In this document: piece after piece, positions 61,269 to 64,000 of the stretch
Layout: every line of letters begins with the position of its first letter
Position numbering within the stretch: position 1 is the first letter of the stretch
DNA from: JAJZIH01 sp021785265
GTDB taxonomy: Bacteria > Pseudomonadota > Gammaproteobacteria > JAKAQQ01
DNA length: 64,000 nt
NCBI GenBank assembly: GCA_027338645.1
Contig: DAHWSH010000002.1
Location: forward strand, 1-64,000
Direction: 5' to 3'
Translations under genes and position numbers: made by a program
Notes under the pieces: generated by a model
The model's input: the letters and a program-made list of their open reading frames with translations, nothing else
The model's database searches: none
What the model was told of the DNA's origin: nothing

Positions 61269-62147
61269 ATGTCGACGTCTACCCCTTTCTTTACATTGAA
61301 AGACCGGGTTTTGCTGATCACGGGAGCGAGCCGCGGCATCGGGCGTGCGATTGCCCTACGGGCCGCTCGCGAGGGTGCCCGGATCGGAATTCTTGCAAAA
61401 ACCCAGACCCCGCACCCGCACTTGCCCGGAACCATCGAAACCGTAGCCCGTGAGGTCCGGGAGCTAGGCGCCCAGGCATTGCCGATTGCGACAGATATCC
61501 GCGATGCGGACGCCGTCGAAGCTGCCGTTTCCCGCGTGGTCAGCGAGTGGGGCCGATTGGATATTCTCGTGAACAACGCCAGTGCCATTGCACTGGGTGG
61601 GCTCGCCGAAATCCCAGTCAAAAAGTTGGATTTACTCTGGTCCGTCAATGCCCGAGGGACCTACCTCTGTACCCGCGCTGCCTTGCCCCACCTCCGGAAG
61701 GCCGAGAACCCGCATGTGCTCGTGCTCGCCCCACCTCCCAGCCTGGATCCGCACTGGTTCTCAGGGCATCTGGCCTATACCCTGACTAAAATGGGGATGA
61801 GCTTTTGCGTCCTCGGACTGTCCCAGGAACTGGCCCGGGAAGGCATTGCCGTCAATGCCCTTTGGCCCAAAACGATCATCGCGACCCAGGCCCTGACCCA
61901 GCTGGGCGGGCCCATCCGGCCGGAAAATTGTCGCAAGCCGGAGATCGTCGCCGATGCCGCGGTGGAAATCCTTAAACGACCCGCACAAACGACAACCGGA
62001 CAGTTTTTCATCGACGAGACGGTACTGGAGGAAGCCGGAATCACCGATTTCGCGCGTTATGCCGTGTCTCCCGGTGCACCGTTGCTACCGGATCTTTTTC
62101 TTCCGGAATTTCTGAGGCAGTTCGATCGGGAAACGGAATCCGGCTGA
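61269..62147 (+). CDS. HSDL2-like short-chain dehydrogenase/reductase
   Basis: A 292-residue SDR with coenzyme motif TGASRGIGRAIALRAA, the structural NNAS motif (LDILVNNASAIALGG) and YTLTK as the YxxxK catalytic pair. The canonical catalytic Ser position is replaced by the APPPSLDPHWF segment, matching the SPPLNLNPVWF pattern of human HSDL2-type proteins. Substrate unknown; HSDL2 relatives are thought to act in lipid metabolism. ATG 61269 with GGAGA 10 bases upstream is the start. Confidence 0.85.
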   Translation: MSTSTPFFTLKDRVLLITGASRGIGRAIALRAAREGARIGILAKTQTPHPHLPGTIETVAREVRELGAQALPIATDIRDADAVEAAVSRVVSEWGRLDILVNNASAIALGGLAEIPVKKLDLLWSVNARGTYLCTRAALPHLRKAENPHVLVLAPPPSLDPHWFSGHLAYTLTKMGMSFCVLGLSQELAREGIAVNALWPKTIIATQALTQLGGPIRPENCRKPEIVADAAVEILKRPAQTTTGQFFIDETVLEEAGITDFARYAVSPGAPLLPDLFLPEFLRQFDRETESG

Positions 62148-62193
62148 ACCGAGCGGCCTCCCCAGCCGGTCCGGAAAGGCCAAGACCACTCAA

Positions 62194-62270
62194 TGGTCGG
62201 GGTGAGAGGATTTGAACCTCCGACCACCTGCACCCCATGCAGGTGCGCTACCAGGCTGCGCTACACCCCG
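62194..62270 (-). tRNA. tRNA-Pro (anticodon GGG)
   Basis: A 77-base cloverleaf on the minus strand starting CGGGGTGTAGCGCAGCCTGG and ending ACCCCGACCA, so CCA is encoded. The anticodon stem CCTGC/GCAGG carries loop ATGGGGT (anticodon GGG), and the T arm is GGAGG-TTCAAAT-CCTCT. It closely resembles E. coli tRNA-Pro(GGG). It follows the MerR gene by 20 bases, as in other gammaproteobacteria. Confidence 0.97.
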
Positions 62271-62290
62271 AATGATCCCGTGCTGAACCT

Positions 62291-62647
62291 TCAGCTTCTC
62301 AAGAGCTTCAGCAGATCTTCCAGTTCCATGCGCAACTGCTTGACGATCTGAGTGCTGTGATGCATGTCCTGCTGCATCCCATCCCCGCCCAGCTGCTGAC
62401 GCGCACCTCCAATCGTATACCCGTGCTCATAGAGAAGGCTTCTGATCTGGCGGATCAGAATCAGATCCTGACGCTGGTAATATCGCCGGTTGCCCTTGCG
62501 CTTGACCGGCCGCAACTGGCTGAATTCCTGCTCCCAATACCGGAGAACATGCGGTTTGACCTGGCAGAGATCACTGACCTCCCCGATCGTGAAGTAACGC
62601 TTCGCAGGGATTGGGGCCAGTTCAAGCCTATTCTCTGCTTCCAGCAT
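62291..62647 (-). CDS. MerR-family DNA-binding protein of the pheT-ihfA locus
   Basis: A 118-residue protein with a MerR helix-turn-helix: KRYFTIGEVSDLCQVKPHVL, RYWEQEFSQLRPVKRKGNRR and YYQRQDLILIRQIRSLLYEH. The C-terminal helix lacks the Cys residues of metal-sensing MerR proteins, and no effector domain is present. Near-identical small proteins follow ihfA in Pseudomonas and other gammaproteobacteria. No target is known to me. It overlaps ihfA by 20 bases. Confidence 0.88.
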   Translation of the reverse strand: MLEAENRLELAPIPAKRYFTIGEVSDLCQVKPHVLRYWEQEFSQLRPVKRKGNRRYYQRQDLILIRQIRSLLYEHGYTIGGARQQLGGDGMQQDMHHSTQIVKQLRMELEDLLKLLRS

Positions 62648-62951
62648 AACCATCGACACGGGTCCTCAGTTTCTGGCCGGGATGAAAGGTGATAACCCGG
62701 CGCGCGGAGATGGGGATCTCCTCACCGGTTTTGGGGTTCCGACCCGGCCGCTGGTTCTTGTCGCGGAGATCGAAATTCCCGAAGCTGGACAGATGGACGC
62801 AATGACCTTCGAACAGGGCGGCCTTGATCGCATCAAAGAACAGATCCACGAGTTCACGTGATTCTCGTTTGTTGATCCCGAGCTCGCCATTCAAGGCAGC
62901 TGCCAAGTTCGCCTTGGTCAAGGCGGTTGATTTACCTTCGGAGTCTACCAC
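62628..62951 (-). CDS. ihfA: Integration host factor alpha subunit
   Basis: IHF alpha pairs with IhfB to bend DNA sharply. The sequence has LTKANLAAALNGELGINKRE, the beta-arm NFDLRDKNQRPGRNPKTGEE and IPISARRVITFHPGQKLR, nearly identical to other gammaproteobacteria. I chose GTG 62951 because GAGGGAGA lies 6 bases upstream; ATG 62975 would lie further inside pheT. The gene overlaps the end of pheT by 20 bases, as is usual for pheT-ihfA. Confidence 0.95.
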   Translation of the reverse strand: MVDSEGKSTALTKANLAAALNGELGINKRESRELVDLFFDAIKAALFEGHCVHLSSFGNFDLRDKNQRPGRNPKTGEEIPISARRVITFHPGQKLRTRVDGYAGSRE

Positions 62952-64000
62952 GGAACTCTCCCTCAATGAGGACAACGGCTTTTTCGCAGAGATCGTTGAT
63001 GACCTTTTCCGTTAGTGTGCTATGTTCATCTCGAAAGATCAAGCCAAAAGCCAGGCTCCTGAAACCCTCCTGCAGAGGGGCCCCGATATAGACATCAAAA
63101 AGCCGTACTTCCGCGAGGTAGGGGCGGCCCGAAATCAGAAGCGCCTCCTCTACATCCCCCAGCGGGACCGCGGTTGGCAACTCGAAGGCCAAATCGCGCC
63201 GGACTGAAGGAAAGCGTGGCGGCGACTTATACTCTACTTTAAAAACTATTCCTAAGTCAATCAAATTAAAGGACCAAAGATAGGTCTTCCCCTTGATTTC
63301 CCAGCGCTTCTGGAGTTTCGGGTGCAGGGCACCCAGAAAGCCGATTCGGCGATCTCCCAGAAGGAGGCTGGCACATTCCGCAGGATCCAAAGCCACATGT
63401 TGAGACGGCTTGAAGCACGGTCGTCCAGGTACAGAAACCAGCAAGGACTCCAGATCCGACTTGACGTCAAAAAAATCGACTTCCCGATCCGTGCTTCCCC
63501 ATTGAATCTCCGTCGCCGAACCGTTCCACAAGCCGGCAATTTCTTCGTGTTCACTCTTCCGCCCGTCTTGATCCCGAAACACGGACCCGATCTCAAAAAT
63601 CCGGAGCCGTTTCTGTTCGCGGGCCTGGTTGTAGATCAGGGTTCGCACCAGGCAGGGCCAGAGACTGCGCCTGAGCGTAGCCTGATCACGAGCCAACGGA
63701 TTGAGCAGTGGTACCGGCAACTCCTCTGCTGAGGAAAACGCCTGATCCCAGTCCGGATCAACGAGTGATAGGCTAATCGTCTCATGGTAGCCCCGCTCCA
63801 CAAGCCGTCCGCGCCATTTCTCCGTAGACTCACGCGTTGGGTCTCCGGGCAAACACCGCAGGGCTCCGGAAAGCGGGCGCACCGGCAAGCGCGCATACCC
63901 ATGCAGCCGGGCCACCTCCTCGACGAGATCTTCAGGGGCTTCGAGATCGTAGCGGTAGCGGGGAGGCGTGACATGGAAGCTCGAGCCCATCGGTTGAACG
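62932..64000 (-). CDS. pheT: Phenylalanyl-tRNA synthetase beta subunit, C-terminal part (runs off window)
   Basis: The beta subunit forms the alpha2beta2 PheRS. Visible are the catalytic-like B6-B8 region (PEDLVEEVARLHGYARLPV), the core carrying FEIGSVFR, RRDLAFELPTAVPLGDVEEA and the C-terminal anticodon-binding (B8) domain FRDEHSTLTEKVINDLCEKAV. The reading frame continues past 64000, so the N-terminal EMAP, B3/B4 editing domains are outside; an apparent ATG at 63990 is internal. It is followed by ihfA with a 20-base overlap. Confidence 0.95.
   Translation of the reverse strand, partial: VQPMGSSFHVTPPRYRYDLEAPEDLVEEVARLHGYARLPVRPLSGALRCLPGDPTRESTEKWRGRLVERGYHETISLSLVDPDWDQAFSSAEELPVPLLNPLARDQATLRRSLWPCLVRTLIYNQAREQKRLRIFEIGSVFRDQDGRKSEHEEIAGLWNGSATEIQWGSTDREVDFFDVKSDLESLLVSVPGRPCFKPSQHVALDPAECASLLLGDRRIGFLGALHPKLQKRWEIKGKTYLWSFNLIDLGIVFKVEYKSPPRFPSVRRDLAFELPTAVPLGDVEEALLISGRPYLAEVRLFDVYIGAPLQEGFRSLAFGLIFRDEHSTLTEKVINDLCEKAVVLIEGEFRGRLRR

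Noticed and set aside
62155..62193. Terminator after tRNA-Pro (GACCA-CTCAA-TGGTC)
   Set aside because: The stem is built mostly from the tRNA 3' end and no clear T-run follows, so the hairpin may be chance.
1..64000. CRISPR array, prophage, toxin-antitoxin or defence island
   Set aside because: I saw no regular direct repeats, phage structural genes or nuclease/helicase clusters. RatA is named after a toxin but is a conserved START-domain protein here without an antitoxin pattern.

Overview
The window is a 64 kb chromosomal segment of a moderately GC-rich proteobacterium. Gene order and protein sequences fit a gammaproteobacterium or a close relative such as the Acidithiobacillia. The evidence is the queG / nnr-tsaE-amiC-mutL-miaA-hfq-hflX-hflK-hflC-purA series, then rnr-rlmB-rpsF-rpsR-rplI-dnaB-alr-radA, the hrcA-grpE-dnaK-dnaJ and recN/bamE/rnfH/ratA/smpB neighbourhoods, and pheT-ihfA-merR-tRNA-Pro. 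I cannot name a species. The bifunctional transaldolase/phosphoglucose isomerase, the glycogen genes and a MutL that carries an endonuclease motif argue against an enterobacterium.

Layout. 1-352: end of an IS3-family insertion sequence cut by the window edge. 451-6683: type II secretion genes gspC-D-E-F, without pseudopilins, followed by a DUF202 membrane protein. 6700-20363: a central-carbon and glycogen block with a cytoplasmic-looking GH15 glucoamylase, a tal-pgi fusion, gnd, zwf, pgl and eno on +, then divergent glgC/glgA and glucokinase. Together these can release glucose from glycogen, phosphorylate it and run the oxidative pentose phosphate pathway, or store carbon as ADP-glucose-derived glycogen. 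20511-23872: an EEP-family hydrolase, a FadJ-type two-domain beta-oxidation enzyme and a YciA-like thioesterase. 23895-44585: a long minus-strand run of conserved genes for translation, replication, repair, envelope and membrane quality control, interrupted only by a tRNA-Leu(CAG) on the opposite strand. 44648-51052: queG, a DoxX-like protein, an FNR-type regulator divergent from hemN with a perfect FNR box between them, a ferritin-like diiron protein and a photolyase. 51105-55956: hrcA-grpE-dnaK-dnaJ. 56121-62147: nadK, recN, bamE, rnfH-ratA, smpB, sseA and an HSDL2-like SDR. 62194-64000: pheT (truncated by the window), ihfA, a MerR-type regulator and tRNA-Pro(GGG).

Coding density is very high and no gap exceeds about 210 bases. 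The notable non-coding stretches are the IS-gspC gap (315-522), the eno/glgC convergence (16379-16571), the glgC/glgA divergent promoter region, the rpsF leader, a markedly AT-rich spacer with an operator-like dyad between tsaE and amiC (42530-42650), and the hrcA/nadK divergent region.

I see no CRISPR array, prophage or recognisable defence island. Most of the window is conserved housekeeping DNA. The observations most worth following are the FNR box overlapping a possible hemN start, the uncharacterised diiron protein next to it, the AT-rich spacer, the possibly leaderless smpB transcript, the unusually divergent HflK/HflC pair, and the MutL endonuclease motif.
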